From the NCBI GenBank assembly GCA_049318625.1, contig JBMOGA010000008.1, forward strand, positions 1-64,000: 64,000 nt of DNA, written 5' to 3'. This stretch comes from JBMOGA01 sp049318625 (GTDB lineage Bacteria > Pseudomonadota > Alphaproteobacteria > Rhizobiales > Hyphomicrobiaceae). The translations under genes were made by a program, and so were the position numbers. This document shows, in pieces, positions 17,443 to 26,688 of this stretch. A model generated the notes under the pieces. The model made no database searches, was not told the origin of the DNA, and saw nothing but the letters and a program-made list of their open reading frames with translations. Within the stretch, counting starts at the first letter, position 1. Every line of letters starts with the position of its first letter.

Positions 17443-18357
17443 ATGACACCGCCAGCCCGCCCCGACCGGACGATCGCCGGCATCGTGTTCATGTGCATGG
17501 CCGGGAGCATTTTCCCGCTCATGAACGGCCTCGTGCAGGTGCTGAGCAAGTCGTACGAGTCCGAGCAGATCGTCTGGGCGCGCGTGACCGGGCATTTCGT
17601 GTTCATGCTGGCACTGTTCGCGCCGCGCTTCGGGTTCGGCATCCTGAGCACCAGCAGGCCGGTCCTGCAGCTCGGGCGTTCGGTGGTGCTGCTGCTCTCG
17701 ACGCTGTGTTTCTTCACGGGCGTCAAATACCTGCCGCTGGCGCAGGCGACGGCGATCAACTTCACCTCGCCGTTCATGGTGGTGCTGCTGGCGTGGCCGT
17801 TTCTCGGCGAGCGGATCGGCGCGGCGCGCCTGGCGGCCGTGGCGGTCGGCTTCGTCGGCGTGCTGGTGGTGGTGCGACCGGGCACCCAGTTGTTCCACTG
17901 GGCCTCGCTGCTGATCATCGGCAGTTCGTTCTTCTATGCGGTCTATCAGATCTTCACGCGGCAGGTCGGGTCGTCGGACCGTCCGGAAACGTCGGCGATC
18001 TACAGCGCGTTGGTCGGCACGGTGCTCATGCTGCCGCTGTTGCCGTTCATCTGGCGCGCACCCGCCTCGCTCACCGACGGCCTGCTGCTGGGATCGCTCG
18101 GCGTGATCGGCGGGCTCGGCCACTATCTGGTGGCCAAGGCGCTCGCCTCGGCGCCAGCGAGCGTGATCGCGCCGTTCATGTATTGGCAGATGATCGGCTC
18201 GGTGGTGGTCGGCTATCTGTTGTCCGGCCACGTGCCCGACGCCGCCACCTGGGCCGGGGCGGCGATCATCATCGCGGCCGGCATCTTCGTCGGCTGGTTC
18301 GAGACGCGGCGGCCACCCGTCCAGCCCCAGACGGAGCAGCCCCGCAGCGGCCCCTGA
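17443..18357 (+). CDS. EamA/DMT superfamily transporter
   Basis: A 304-residue inner-membrane protein with about ten predicted hydrophobic segments in two EamA repeats (first ending near PGTQLFHWASLLIIG). It has typical DMT features such as LPLAQATAINFTSPF and LLGSLGVIGGLGHYLVAKAL. Such proteins move small metabolites; the direction and substrate are not readable. The ATG giving MTPPARPDRTIAG was chosen because the longer reading adds a non-hydrophobic leader. It lies 118 bases after the amidohydrolase and may be an uptake or efflux partner for the island. Confidence 0.87.
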   Translation: MTPPARPDRTIAGIVFMCMAGSIFPLMNGLVQVLSKSYESEQIVWARVTGHFVFMLALFAPRFGFGILSTSRPVLQLGRSVVLLLSTLCFFTGVKYLPLAQATAINFTSPFMVVLLAWPFLGERIGAARLAAVAVGFVGVLVVVRPGTQLFHWASLLIIGSSFFYAVYQIFTRQVGSSDRPETSAIYSALVGTVLMLPLLPFIWRAPASLTDGLLLGSLGVIGGLGHYLVAKALASAPASVIAPFMYWQMIGSVVVGYLLSGHVPDAATWAGAAIIIAAGIFVGWFETRRPPVQPQTEQPRSGP

Positions 18358-18479
18358 GCCGTGCCTGTGCGGCCCCAGCGCATTGCCGCCGGTGTCCCGA
18401 CCTGACAAGGATCAAGGCGGCTCGCCGGCCGCGGCGCCACTTGCGACACGTTCGGCGATTTCCATAGGAGGCGCATCGC

Positions 18480-19472
18480 ATGCTCTCGGGTCTTTCGTTG
18501 ACCGCGTTCACCGGCAAACGCCGCTTTCAGGATCTCTCCGAGCAGGAACTTCTGGCATTGGCGATTTCGGCCGAGGAGGAGGACAGCCGCATCTATGCGG
18601 CCTACGCCGCCAAGCTGCGCGCCGAGTATCCGGCCAGCGCCGCCGTGTTCGACGGCATGGCCGCCGAGGAGGACGAGCATCGCCGCTGGCTGATCGAGTT
18701 GTACCAACGGCGTTTCGGCGATTTCGTCATCCCGCTGCGCCGCGAGCACGTCGCCGATTTCTATACCCGGCGGCCGATCTGGCTGGTCGAGAACCTGGGA
18801 CTCGACAAGATCCGGCAGGAAGCCGCCGACATGGAACGGCAGGCGCAACAGTTCTACGCCGCTGCCGCAACGCGCTCGACCGATGCCGATACGCGCAAGC
18901 TGCTCGGCGACCTCGCCCGGGCCGAGGCCGGTCACGAGGCGGCGGCGACCAGTCTCGCCGAGCATCACCTGGGGGAGGCCGATCGTGCCGGCGAGGACGC
19001 GGTGTCGAGGCGCCAGTTCATCCTGACGTGGGTGCAGCCGGGACTCGCCGGGCTGATGGACGGCTCGGTCTCGACGCTGGCGCCGATCTTCGCCACCGCA
19101 TTCGCCACCCAGAACCCCTGGACGACCTTCCTGGTCGGGCTATCGGCGTCGATCGGGGCCGGCATCTCCATGGGCTTCACCGAGGCGGTGCACGACGACG
19201 GCAAGATCTCCGGTCGCGGGTCACCGTGGAAGCGCGGCTGCGCCTCGGGCGTCATGACCGCGGTCGGCGGGCTCGGTCACGCCCTGCCCTATCTGATCCC
19301 CGATTTCTGGACGGCGACGGCGATCGCCCTCGTCGTGGTCTTCATCGAGTTGTGGGCCATCGTGTGGATCCAGAACCGCTTCCTCGAAACGCCGTTCCTG
19401 CGTGCCACCGTGCAGATCGTGCTCGGCGGCGCGCTGGTACTGGCGGCCGGCATCCTGATCGGCGGCGCGTGA
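18480..19472 (+). CDS. mbfA: rubrerythrin-VIT1 fusion, MbfA-type iron exporter
   Basis: A 330-residue fusion protein. Residues 15-165 form an erythrin/ferritin-like four-helix domain with paired diiron motifs (EEEDSRIYAAY; E-x2-H at 64-67 in EEDEHRRW; E-x2-H at 149-152). Residues 175-330 are a VIT1/CCC1 membrane domain (GLMDGSVSTLAPIFA, ASIGAGISMGFTEAV) with about five hydrophobic helices. In Agrobacterium and Bradyrhizobium MbfA binds iron with the erythrin part and exports it, protecting against peroxide; there it is controlled by Irr. A perfect AGGAGG precedes the ATG. No convincing Irr (ICE) box is visible upstream. A strong terminator follows at 19567. Confidence 0.88.
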   Translation: MLSGLSLTAFTGKRRFQDLSEQELLALAISAEEEDSRIYAAYAAKLRAEYPASAAVFDGMAAEEDEHRRWLIELYQRRFGDFVIPLRREHVADFYTRRPIWLVENLGLDKIRQEAADMERQAQQFYAAAATRSTDADTRKLLGDLARAEAGHEAAATSLAEHHLGEADRAGEDAVSRRQFILTWVQPGLAGLMDGSVSTLAPIFATAFATQNPWTTFLVGLSASIGAGISMGFTEAVHDDGKISGRGSPWKRGCASGVMTAVGGLGHALPYLIPDFWTATAIALVVVFIELWAIVWIQNRFLETPFLRATVQIVLGGALVLAAGILIGGA

Positions 19473-19566
19473 CGGGGGCGAGGAACGAACACTTAACGTT
19501 TGCCCGGCTATGGATGGCGGGCGGCCGGCGTACCCCAAGGCGCCCCGCTTCTCCGTTCTGCGTCCC

Positions 19567-19604
19567 GACCCGCCGCGTCCCCTTCGCGGCGGGTCGTTGC
19601 TTTT
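19567..19604 (+). terminator. rho-independent terminator after the mbfA-like gene
   Basis: An 11-base perfect stem, GACCCGCCGCG (19567-19577) with CGCGGCGGGTC (19585-19595) and a 7-base loop, is followed by GTTGCTTTT on the plus strand. It lies 95 bases after the mbfA-like stop and before the oxidase gene at 19672. Confidence 0.75.
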
Positions 19605-19671
19605 CGGTCGGGATCATTGATCCCGGTCGAGAAAAGTGTCTCATTCGGGCTTCCCGGGACGGAGGGGACAG

Positions 19672-20946
19672 ATGACGACGGACAACAGCGGGGCCGAGGC
19701 TCCCATCGCGGTGATCGGGGCCGGCATCGTCGGCTTGGCGACGGCACGGGCGATCCAGCGGACCGGCCGGCCTGTGGTGGTGCTCGATGCGGGTGAACCC
19801 GGCCGCAAGACCTCGTTCGGCAATGCCGGATTCATCGCCATCGAGCATCTGATGCCGCTGGCCCGGCCGTCGGTGCTGAAGGGCGTGCCGCGCATGCTGC
19901 TCGACCGCAACGGCCCCCTGACCGTGCATCTGCCGAGCCTGCCGTGGCTGCTGCCGTGGATGGCGCGGTTCGCGCGCGCGGCGCTCTCGCACACCGAGGT
20001 GCGCAAGGGCATCGACTGCTACGCGGCGATGATGTCCGACGCCAACGCGGCGTGGCGCAGCGAGATCCAATACTCCGGGCTCGGAGAGCTGTTCCGCACG
20101 CGTGGCGCCCTCTACGTCTACGAGACCGAGGCGGGGTTCCGTGCCGGCAGCGAGCAGCGCGACCTGCAGCGCGGCAAGGGCGTCGCGTTCGAGATCGTGA
20201 GTGGCGACCGGGCCCGCGAGATGGCGCCGGGCCTGGCGCGGCACATCGTGCGCGGGGTCCACTATACGAGCGGCATGCATACGATCGATCCGTACCGCGT
20301 CGTTGCGGTGTTGGCGGAGCGGTTCGTTGCGGAGGGGGGACGGATTCTGCGGCAGGGCGTCACCGGGTTCGCCACGTCCGGGGACCGGCCGGGGCGTGTC
20401 ACCGCGGTGCGCACTTCCGGTGGCGACATCGCCGTCAGCGGCACGGTGATCGCGGCGGGCCGGGCGTCGGGGACGCTCACAAGCGCGCTCGGGTTCAAGG
20501 CGCCGCTGGTGGCCGAGCGCGGCTATCACGTGATGGTCGAGCCCGACAACGTGCGCTTCGACCTTCCGGTGTCGCCGGCCGAGCGTGGCTTCTTCATCAC
20601 GCCGATGCAGGAGGGATTGCGGCTGGCCGGCACAGTGGAACTCGGCGCGCCGGATCAGCCGGAGAGCTGGCATCGGGCCGATATCCTGAAGCGTCATCTC
20701 GCCGAGATTTTCCCCGGGGTCGGGGGCGCCGAGAAAAGCCGGTGGATGGGCGAGCGGCCGTCGCTGCCCGACTTCCGCCCTGCGATCGGTCGCGCCCCCC
20801 ACCACACCAACGTGTGGTGCGCCTACGGCCACCAGCACGTGGGCTTGACGCTGGCGACGCTGACCGGGCGGCTGATCGTGCAGGCGATGGCCGGCGACCC
20901 GCTGCCTTCGGCTATCGACGCTTGCGATCCCGGACGTTTCGGCTGA
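19672..20946 (+). CDS. FAD-dependent D-amino acid dehydrogenase-like oxidoreductase (DAO family)
   Basis: A 424-residue DadA-type flavoprotein. It starts with VIGAGIVGLATARAIQRTG and has the DAO family body: FGNAGFIAIEH near the start, MHTIDPYRVV in the middle, ERGYHVMVEP, and the C-terminal ERPSLPDFRPAIGRA followed by GHQHVGLTLA. Such enzymes oxidise amino acids (often D-forms, or 4-hydroxyproline epimers) at the inner face of the membrane, passing electrons to quinones. The ATG follows GGAGGGGACAG; the reading begun 12 codons earlier was set aside. It converges on the GGDEF-EAL gene with a 12-base gap. Confidence 0.87.
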   Translation: MTTDNSGAEAPIAVIGAGIVGLATARAIQRTGRPVVVLDAGEPGRKTSFGNAGFIAIEHLMPLARPSVLKGVPRMLLDRNGPLTVHLPSLPWLLPWMARFARAALSHTEVRKGIDCYAAMMSDANAAWRSEIQYSGLGELFRTRGALYVYETEAGFRAGSEQRDLQRGKGVAFEIVSGDRAREMAPGLARHIVRGVHYTSGMHTIDPYRVVAVLAERFVAEGGRILRQGVTGFATSGDRPGRVTAVRTSGGDIAVSGTVIAAGRASGTLTSALGFKAPLVAERGYHVMVEPDNVRFDLPVSPAERGFFITPMQEGLRLAGTVELGAPDQPESWHRADILKRHLAEIFPGVGGAEKSRWMGERPSLPDFRPAIGRAPHHTNVWCAYGHQHVGLTLATLTGRLIVQAMAGDPLPSAIDACDPGRFG

Positions 20947-20958
20947 ACGGCGACGTGC

Positions 20959-23900
20959 TCAGACCGCGAGCGCCTTGGGGGACGACGGAACGGATTGCTG
21001 CGCCGAGGCTTGCGCCGCCACGGCGTGGAGGATGGATTGCGGGCGCCCGAACAGGTAGCCCTGCCCTTCGGTGCAGCCGATCTCGCGGACGAGGGCCAGA
21101 TGTTCGGCGGTCTCGATGCCTTCCGCGGTGGTGGCCATGCCGAGGCGGCCGGCGAGGTCGACCACCGAGCGGACGATCGCCAGGCAGTCCGGGCGCGTCG
21201 TCGCCTCGCTGACGAACACCCGGTCGATCTTGATCTTGTTGAACGGGAACCGGCGCAGGTAGTTCAGCGAAGAGTAGCCGATGCCGAAGTCGTCGAGGAC
21301 GACGCCGACACCCATGTCGCGCAGACGGTGGAGGCGCGAGACGATCTGCTCGTCGTCCTCGAGCAGGACGGACTCGGTGATCTCGACCTCGAGGCGCGAC
21401 GGGTGCAGGCCCGAGCGCGCCAGCGCGGCGGCCACTCCGGTGACGACCTCGTCGGAGTGGAGCTGGACCGGGGACAGATTGACGGCCACCTTGCCGGCGC
21501 CGGGCAACGCCGCGATGTCGGCACAGGCCTTTTCGAGGCACCACAGGCCGATCGGGCCGATGATACCGGTCTCCTCGGCGAGTGGAATGAAGTCGACGGG
21601 GCTGATGAGGCCGCGCGTGGGATGGTTCCAACGCAGCAGCGCCTCGTAGCCGACGGTGCGGCCGTCCTGGATGCAGACGAGCGGCTGATAGGCGAGTTCG
21701 AGATGCTGGTTCTCGACGGCGCAGCGCAGGTCGGCCTCGATCTCGATGCGGGCATGCAGGCGGTCGGCCATGTCCGGTTCGAACTCGCGGTAGCCGCCGC
21801 GGCCGTCGGCTTTCGCGGCATAGAGGGCCATGTCCGCGCTCTTCAGCAGCGTGTCGGTTTCGCCGGTACTGGCCGGCGAGATCGCCGCGCCGATGCTGAC
21901 ACCGATGACGACCTGGCGGCCGGCCAGCTCGTAGGGCGCCGAGACGTCACGGATGATGCGCTCGCCGAGGGCATGGGCGGTTGCGGTGGCGTCGTGCGCC
22001 ACGAGGCAGATGGCAAACTCGTCGCCGCCGAAGCGGGCGACCATGTCGCCCTCGCGCAGGCAGCGGCGCAGGCGCTGGCCAACGGCCTCGAGGAGCGCGT
22101 CGCCGGTCGGGTGGCCCAGGGTGTCGTTGACGTCCTTGAACTTGTCCAGGTCGAGGTAGAGCACCGCAAGCTGCTGGTCGGTATTGCGCAGCTCCTTCAA
22201 CAGTTTCTCGAGATGACTGCGGAACAGGACCCGGTTCGGCAGCTGCGTCAGGGCGTCGTGGTGGGCCAGAAAACGGATCCGGCTTTCGGCGCGCTGCTGC
22301 TCGGTCACGTCCTCGTAGATGGCGACGAAGCCGCCGCCGACGAGCGGGCGCTGGGTGACCGCGAGCGCGCGACCGTCGGCGCAACGGGCCACGTAGGTTC
22401 CGGAGCCGTGTCCGGCCGCGATCGCGTGCTGGCGGCTGCCGATCTCGTCGATGGTCTCGACAGGCCAGCGGCTGCAACGCCGGATCGCTCCGAACACCTC
22501 GTCGATGCGCACGCCCTCGCGGCGCTGTTCCGATGGCAGGCCGAACAGGTCGACGAACCGCCGATTGTTGACGATCACGCGATGGTCGTGGTCGACCATC
22601 AGCAGCCCATGCGACATGTTGTTGAGGGCGGCGTCGAACAGCATGTTCTGCAAGCGGAGGGCCATGTCGCGGGTGCGAAGCGCCTCGTTCTGGGTCTGCA
22701 GCTCGTCCATGGTCTCGCGGACCCGTTCGTTGGCGGCCGCGATCTCGGTCTGTGCCTTCTTCAACTCGGTGATGTCGGTGCGGATGCCGACGGTGCCGCC
22801 ATGCGCTGTCTTGCGCTCGGTCACCATCAGCCAGCGCCCATCCGGCAGCAGGCGCTCGATGGTGCCACGGGCGGCGCGGTGCCAGGCGACGACGTTGGCG
22901 ACGAAGGCCTCGATGTCGTTGCCGGCCTGCGGATACTGGCCGTTCAGTGCGCCCTTGCGCATGAGGTCTTCGAAATGGGCCCCCGGCACGATGTATTCCG
23001 CGGTGTGGGCGTACAGGTCGCGGTAGATCTGGTTGCAGGTGACAAGGCGGTCGTTCTCGTCCCACATGACGAAGCCGTCGGACATCGCCTCGATGGCATC
23101 CTCGAGACGCATCTGGGCGCGAAGGCGCTGGGCCTCGAGCTTTTCGGAATGCCTGAGCGCGAGGATCAAGACGATGGCCATGGCCAGCGCCAGCGCCCCG
23201 GTGATCGAGACGAACAGCACGGTGCGCTCGCGGTCGCGAGACCAACCGGCAAGGATGGCGGATCCGTCGAGCGAGGTGGCCACGACGACGTCCCGATAGA
23301 GGGTCGGACGGTCGACCACGACACGCGACGCGCCGTTGTGGGTCACGGTGCCCTCGCCGCTCGACTGCGACGGTTCCGATCCGGGCGGGCGGACGAGTTT
23401 GTTTTCGTCGTGCGGCAAGCTCGCCAGGATGCGGCCGTCCGGCCGCTGGATGACGATGCGCTGCCCCGGCGCTTCGGCGAGATTGGCGATGGTCGTCGTG
23501 AGGAAGGCGAGCGGCACCTCGGCGACCGTGTAGAGCGACCCCATGGCCTCGATCATCAGCGGCCGGGCGACATAGATGACCCATTCGCCCGTCAGCGGGT
23601 TGCGGACCGGGCCATGGACGGCGCTCGACCCCGGTGCGGCATCGCTCGGGCCGGTCAGCGCGACGTTGAGCGGCCGGTTACGGGGGCGGCTGCGTGCGGA
23701 CGCCCAGACCGAACCGTCGGACCTGACGAGCAGGAGATCGCGGAAGGAGAACGATTGGTAGTTGAGGCCTTGGAGCAGCCGGCTGGCCATGTCCGGCGTT
23801 ATGGTCCGGTCGGCGCTCTGGGCGGAGGCGATGAGTGTGGGAACACTGGCAAGCGCGCCGTCGATATGGAGCAACTGGCGATTGACGACGTTCTCGACGA

Positions 23901-24048
23901 GGCGCGCGGTGCGCTGGACCGCGGATTCGGCCGTGGTCCACGCGGTTGCGCGCGTCCGTTCGAGCACCATCAGTGTGCCGCCGACCAATGTCGCGAGAAC
24001 GAGGCTCGTTCCGACGATGACGGCGAGTTGCAAGCGGCGGCGCAGCAT
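20959..24048 (-). CDS. membrane PAS-GGDEF-EAL cyclic-di-GMP signalling protein
   Basis: A 1029-residue protein. A transmembrane helix at about 8-29 and another at about 277-298 enclose a roughly 245-residue periplasmic sensor; two PAS-like segments follow (about 310-430 and 465-590). The GGDEF domain (about 595-755) has an intact active site FGGDEF at 673-678 and an inhibitory I-site RxxD (665-668) five residues upstream. The EAL domain (about 775-1010) has YEALLRW at 801 and DDFGIGYSSL. Both cyclase and phosphodiesterase halves look catalytic, so the sensor probably sets the balance of c-di-GMP. It lies 148 bases downstream of the TRAP binding-protein gene on the same strand, which suggests that a sensed solute could link them. 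Confidence 0.93.
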   Translation of the reverse strand: MLRRRLQLAVIVGTSLVLATLVGGTLMVLERTRATAWTTAESAVQRTARLVENVVNRQLLHIDGALASVPTLIASAQSADRTITPDMASRLLQGLNYQSFSFRDLLLVRSDGSVWASARSRPRNRPLNVALTGPSDAAPGSSAVHGPVRNPLTGEWVIYVARPLMIEAMGSLYTVAEVPLAFLTTTIANLAEAPGQRIVIQRPDGRILASLPHDENKLVRPPGSEPSQSSGEGTVTHNGASRVVVDRPTLYRDVVVATSLDGSAILAGWSRDRERTVLFVSITGALALAMAIVLILALRHSEKLEAQRLRAQMRLEDAIEAMSDGFVMWDENDRLVTCNQIYRDLYAHTAEYIVPGAHFEDLMRKGALNGQYPQAGNDIEAFVANVVAWHRAARGTIERLLPDGRWLMVTERKTAHGGTVGIRTDITELKKAQTEIAAANERVRETMDELQTQNEALRTRDMALRLQNMLFDAALNNMSHGLLMVDHDHRVIVNNRRFVDLFGLPSEQRREGVRIDEVFGAIRRCSRWPVETIDEIGSRQHAIAAGHGSGTYVARCADGRALAVTQRPLVGGGFVAIYEDVTEQQRAESRIRFLAHHDALTQLPNRVLFRSHLEKLLKELRNTDQQLAVLYLDLDKFKDVNDTLGHPTGDALLEAVGQRLRRCLREGDMVARFGGDEFAICLVAHDATATAHALGERIIRDVSAPYELAGRQVVIGVSIGAAISPASTGETDTLLKSADMALYAAKADGRGGYREFEPDMADRLHARIEIEADLRCAVENQHLELAYQPLVCIQDGRTVGYEALLRWNHPTRGLISPVDFIPLAEETGIIGPIGLWCLEKACADIAALPGAGKVAVNLSPVQLHSDEVVTGVAAALARSGLHPSRLEVEITESVLLEDDEQIVSRLHRLRDMGVGVVLDDFGIGYSSLNYLRRFPFNKIKIDRVFVSEATTRPDCLAIVRSVVDLAGRLGMATTAEGIETAEHLALVREIGCTEGQGYLFGRPQSILHAVAAQASAQQSVPSSPKALAV

Positions 24049-24196
24049 CGGCTCAGCTCCCGATCCAAGCGCGGTCGCGCCGACAGGTCGTCCGGAACCC
24101 GGCCCGGACGATCCGACGGGCGCTCTCTCGCGCGACGCTGGTGCTTTGGCGGCGCACTGCGGCCCCTGCTCCCTTGTGATTGCGTCCGCCGGTCAT

Positions 24197-25345
24197 CTAT
24201 CGGTCCGTAAGGTCGGCGGCTTGCGGCGCGGAGATCGCGATGGCGTGAAGCGGCCCGAGGGTCTCGTGCCAGGCCTCAACGCACGGCTCGCCGCAGCGGT
24301 CGATCCAGCTCGGCAGGACGGTTTCGCCCAGCAGCTTGCGGCGCAGGGCCTCGTCTTGCGGCGAGATCGCAACGACGGTCATGCGGCCGCGCCGCGTGGC
24401 GCTGCACGTGTCCGCGCCCGAGCTGCAGGCCAGACCCGCTTGGGTATCGCCTTCGGCGGCCTCCCAGATCTTTTGCTCGAGCTCGGCGACGCCGCTGCGG
24501 ATGATGTCGCGGTGCTGCGCTGGCAGATTGTCCCAGGCGGCGCTATTGGCACCGAACAGCGACAGCCCCCAGCCGATCGCCATGGTGTGGATGTGGGTGG
24601 TCACCTCGGACAGACCGATCTGGTGGCCGCTCAAGGTACCCGTGATGGCGCAGTCGACGACGCCCTTGCTGACGGCGCCGACCATTTCCGCGAACGGCGT
24701 GATGACCGGGACGGCGCCGAGCGCGGCCATCATTTCCGACTGGCCGACGGACGAGGTGCGGATTTTCCGCCCCGCGAGGTCGCCAAGTCCCGCAAAGGGT
24801 TTGGCGCAGAACAGCACCTGGGCCGGATACGTGTAAACACCCAGGAGTTCGATCCCGTAGCGGTCCCTCATCAGCTTTTCGACATGGGGCCGGTAGGCTG
24901 CAACGGAGAGTCGCAGCGTGGCCACGTCGGGATTGAGGCCCGGCAGGTCCACGGCGTTGAGTTCGGGCTCGTCGCCGGAGACCAGCGAGAGGATGGCGGT
25001 GCCGAACGGCACGACCCCCAGCCGGATGAGTTGCAGCATCTCCTGACCGCGCAGGCCGCTGCGATCGAACGAGTGGATGGAGGCGGTGATGCGGCCGCCG
25101 GAAAGCTCACGGATCTTCTGGGACCAGAACGGTTGTTCGATCTCCTGGTACTGCTTTACCCCGCCGAGGCCGCCCACAACCTTGATGTGAACGGGCTCGA
25201 TGGCCGTCGATCCGCTGGCCAGGGGGACCGGCGCCACCAGGGTGACGGCGGCGACGCCGAGGCAGATCAAGCCGCGCAACCAGATCGAACGCCGGGCCGC
25301 GGACACGTAACCGGTGGTTCCCGGCTCGCTGGCGGTATCAGGCAT
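24197..25345 (-). CDS. TRAP transporter solute-binding protein (DctP family), orphan
   Basis: A 382-residue periplasmic binding protein of the DctP family. An N-terminal signal/membrane segment (LRGLICLGVAAVTLVAPVPL) is followed by the binding fold, with the family-typical GRKIRTSSVGQSEMMAALGA and AVSKGVVDCAITG segments. Two Cys pairs near the end (CSSGADTC, CGEPC) are unusual and could form disulphides. No DctQ or DctM membrane subunit is adjacent, so it is either served by another TRAP permease or works as a sensory binding protein for the GGDEF-EAL gene downstream (inference). The start may instead be GTG three codons earlier. Confidence 0.82.
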   Translation of the reverse strand: MPDTASEPGTTGYVSAARRSIWLRGLICLGVAAVTLVAPVPLASGSTAIEPVHIKVVGGLGGVKQYQEIEQPFWSQKIRELSGGRITASIHSFDRSGLRGQEMLQLIRLGVVPFGTAILSLVSGDEPELNAVDLPGLNPDVATLRLSVAAYRPHVEKLMRDRYGIELLGVYTYPAQVLFCAKPFAGLGDLAGRKIRTSSVGQSEMMAALGAVPVITPFAEMVGAVSKGVVDCAITGTLSGHQIGLSEVTTHIHTMAIGWGLSLFGANSAAWDNLPAQHRDIIRSGVAELEQKIWEAAEGDTQAGLACSSGADTCSATRRGRMTVVAISPQDEALRRKLLGETVLPSWIDRCGEPCVEAWHETLGPLHAIAISAPQAADLTDR

Positions 25346-25385
25346 GACGCGCACCCTTACTCTTCAATCAACACCACATGCAGTG

Positions 25386-25405
25386 TTTCTCAAATACACG
25401 AGAAA
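25386..25405. promoter_or_regulatory. inverted repeat TTTCTC-N8-GAGAAA in a divergent promoter region
   Basis: A perfect 6-base inverted repeat with an 8-base AT-rich spacer, between the divergent TRAP-protein gene (start 25345) and epoxide-hydrolase-like gene (start 25510). The gap is clearly less GC-rich than the genes. It may be an operator, but no promoter hexamers are clear. Confidence 0.3.
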
Positions 25406-25509
25406 GCTTAACGGACGCTCTCGGGCCATCCCCCCCTCGGGATCGACGGCTGCGCCGGGTTTCTTTATGTTCTGGCCGATCTCGCTCATCACACCCACGA
25501 GGATTGGCC

Positions 25510-26688
25510 ATGACGGCGCCTGGTCCGCTCGAGTCCTCCCACTTGCCGGCCGGCGTGCGCGCGCGCCGGATCGCCGACATCAATGGTCTCGACTTGCATG
25601 TGCTGGAAGCCGGTTACGAGCAGGCCGGGCGGACGCTTGTCGTTCTGCTGCACGGGTTTCCCGAGCTCGCCTATTCGTGGCGCGACGTGATGGCGCCGCT
25701 GGCGGCGGCCGGATTCCATGTCGTCGCGCCGGACCAGCGGGGCTATGGCCGGACCACCGGTTGGAGCGGCGCCTACGACCAAGATCTCGGTCCGTTCTCC
25801 ATGTTGCAGCTCGCACGCGACGTGGTGGCGCTGGTGCACGCGCTCGGATACCGCTCCGTGTCGACGCTGGTCGGCCACGACTTCGGCTCGCCGGTGGCGG
25901 CGTGGTGTGCACTGATCCGGCCGGACGTTTTTCGCTCGGTGGTCCTGATGAGCGCGCCGTTCGCCGGTCCGCCGGCGCTGCCGCGGCGCGACGCGGCCGG
26001 TGCGATCGTCCGCGCGCCCGGCGACGGTTTGACCGCCGATTTGCAGGCGGCGATGGCGGGGCTGCCGCGGCCGCGCAAGCACTACCACGCCTACTACGCG
26101 ACCCGGGAGGCCGATGCCGACATGGCGCGTTGCCCGGAGGGCGTCCACGCGTTTCTCCGAGCCTACTTCCATTACAAGAGCGCCGACTGGGCCGGGAACA
26201 AGCCCCATCGGCTCGACGGATGGACGGCGGACGACATGGCGCGCCTGCCCACCTACTATGTGATGGACCGCGATCAGACGATGGCGGAGGTCGTGCGCCC
26301 CTATATGCCGACGGCGGAGGAGATCGCGCGCTGCCGCTGGCTGCCCGACCACGAGCTGGCCGTCTACGCGGCCGAGTTCGGGCGGACCGGATTCCAGGCT
26401 GGGCTCAACTGGTACCGGACCCGCTTCGACGCGCGTCTCAACGCCGAATTGACGTTGTTCTCGGGCCGCACGATCGACGTGCCATCGCTGTTCGTCGCGG
26501 GGGCGGCCGACTGGGGCGTCTATCAGGCGCCGGGCGCCTACGAGCGCATGCAGCAGGAGATCCTGACGCGGATGACCGGCTGCCATCTGATCGACGGCTC
26601 CGGGCACTGGGTCATGCAGGAGCAGCCGGAGGCGGTGCTCGCGTTGCTGGTCCCGTTCTGCGAGAGGGCCCGCGCCAACGGCAGCTAA
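25510..26688 (+). CDS. alpha/beta hydrolase, epoxide hydrolase-like
   Basis: A 392-residue alpha/beta hydrolase. The oxyanion motif HGFPE (48-52), DQRGYGRTTG and the nucleophile elbow VGHDFGSPVA, with Asp at about 124 in place of Ser, mark the epoxide hydrolase/dehalogenase branch. The acid lies in VAGAADWGVYQ and the His in DGSGHWVMQEQ. A long cap insertion between about residues 145 and 300 makes it longer than typical soluble enzymes (about 290-320). The Asp nucleophile and HGxP motif favour epoxide hydrolysis over ester cleavage. Its 3' end overlaps the convergent M20 gene by 4 bases. Confidence 0.85.
   Translation: MTAPGPLESSHLPAGVRARRIADINGLDLHVLEAGYEQAGRTLVVLLHGFPELAYSWRDVMAPLAAAGFHVVAPDQRGYGRTTGWSGAYDQDLGPFSMLQLARDVVALVHALGYRSVSTLVGHDFGSPVAAWCALIRPDVFRSVVLMSAPFAGPPALPRRDAAGAIVRAPGDGLTADLQAAMAGLPRPRKHYHAYYATREADADMARCPEGVHAFLRAYFHYKSADWAGNKPHRLDGWTADDMARLPTYYVMDRDQTMAEVVRPYMPTAEEIARCRWLPDHELAVYAAEFGRTGFQAGLNWYRTRFDARLNAELTLFSGRTIDVPSLFVAGAADWGVYQAPGAYERMQQEILTRMTGCHLIDGSGHWVMQEQPEAVLALLVPFCERARANGS

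Noticed and set aside
18358..18479. Irr/ICE box upstream of the mbfA-like gene
   Set aside because: No TTTAGAA-type inverted repeat could be found in the gap.
20995..24210. Open frame of about 1070 codons opposite the GGDEF-EAL gene
   Set aside because: Pure antisense shadow of a protein with complete catalytic motifs; no recognisable domain.
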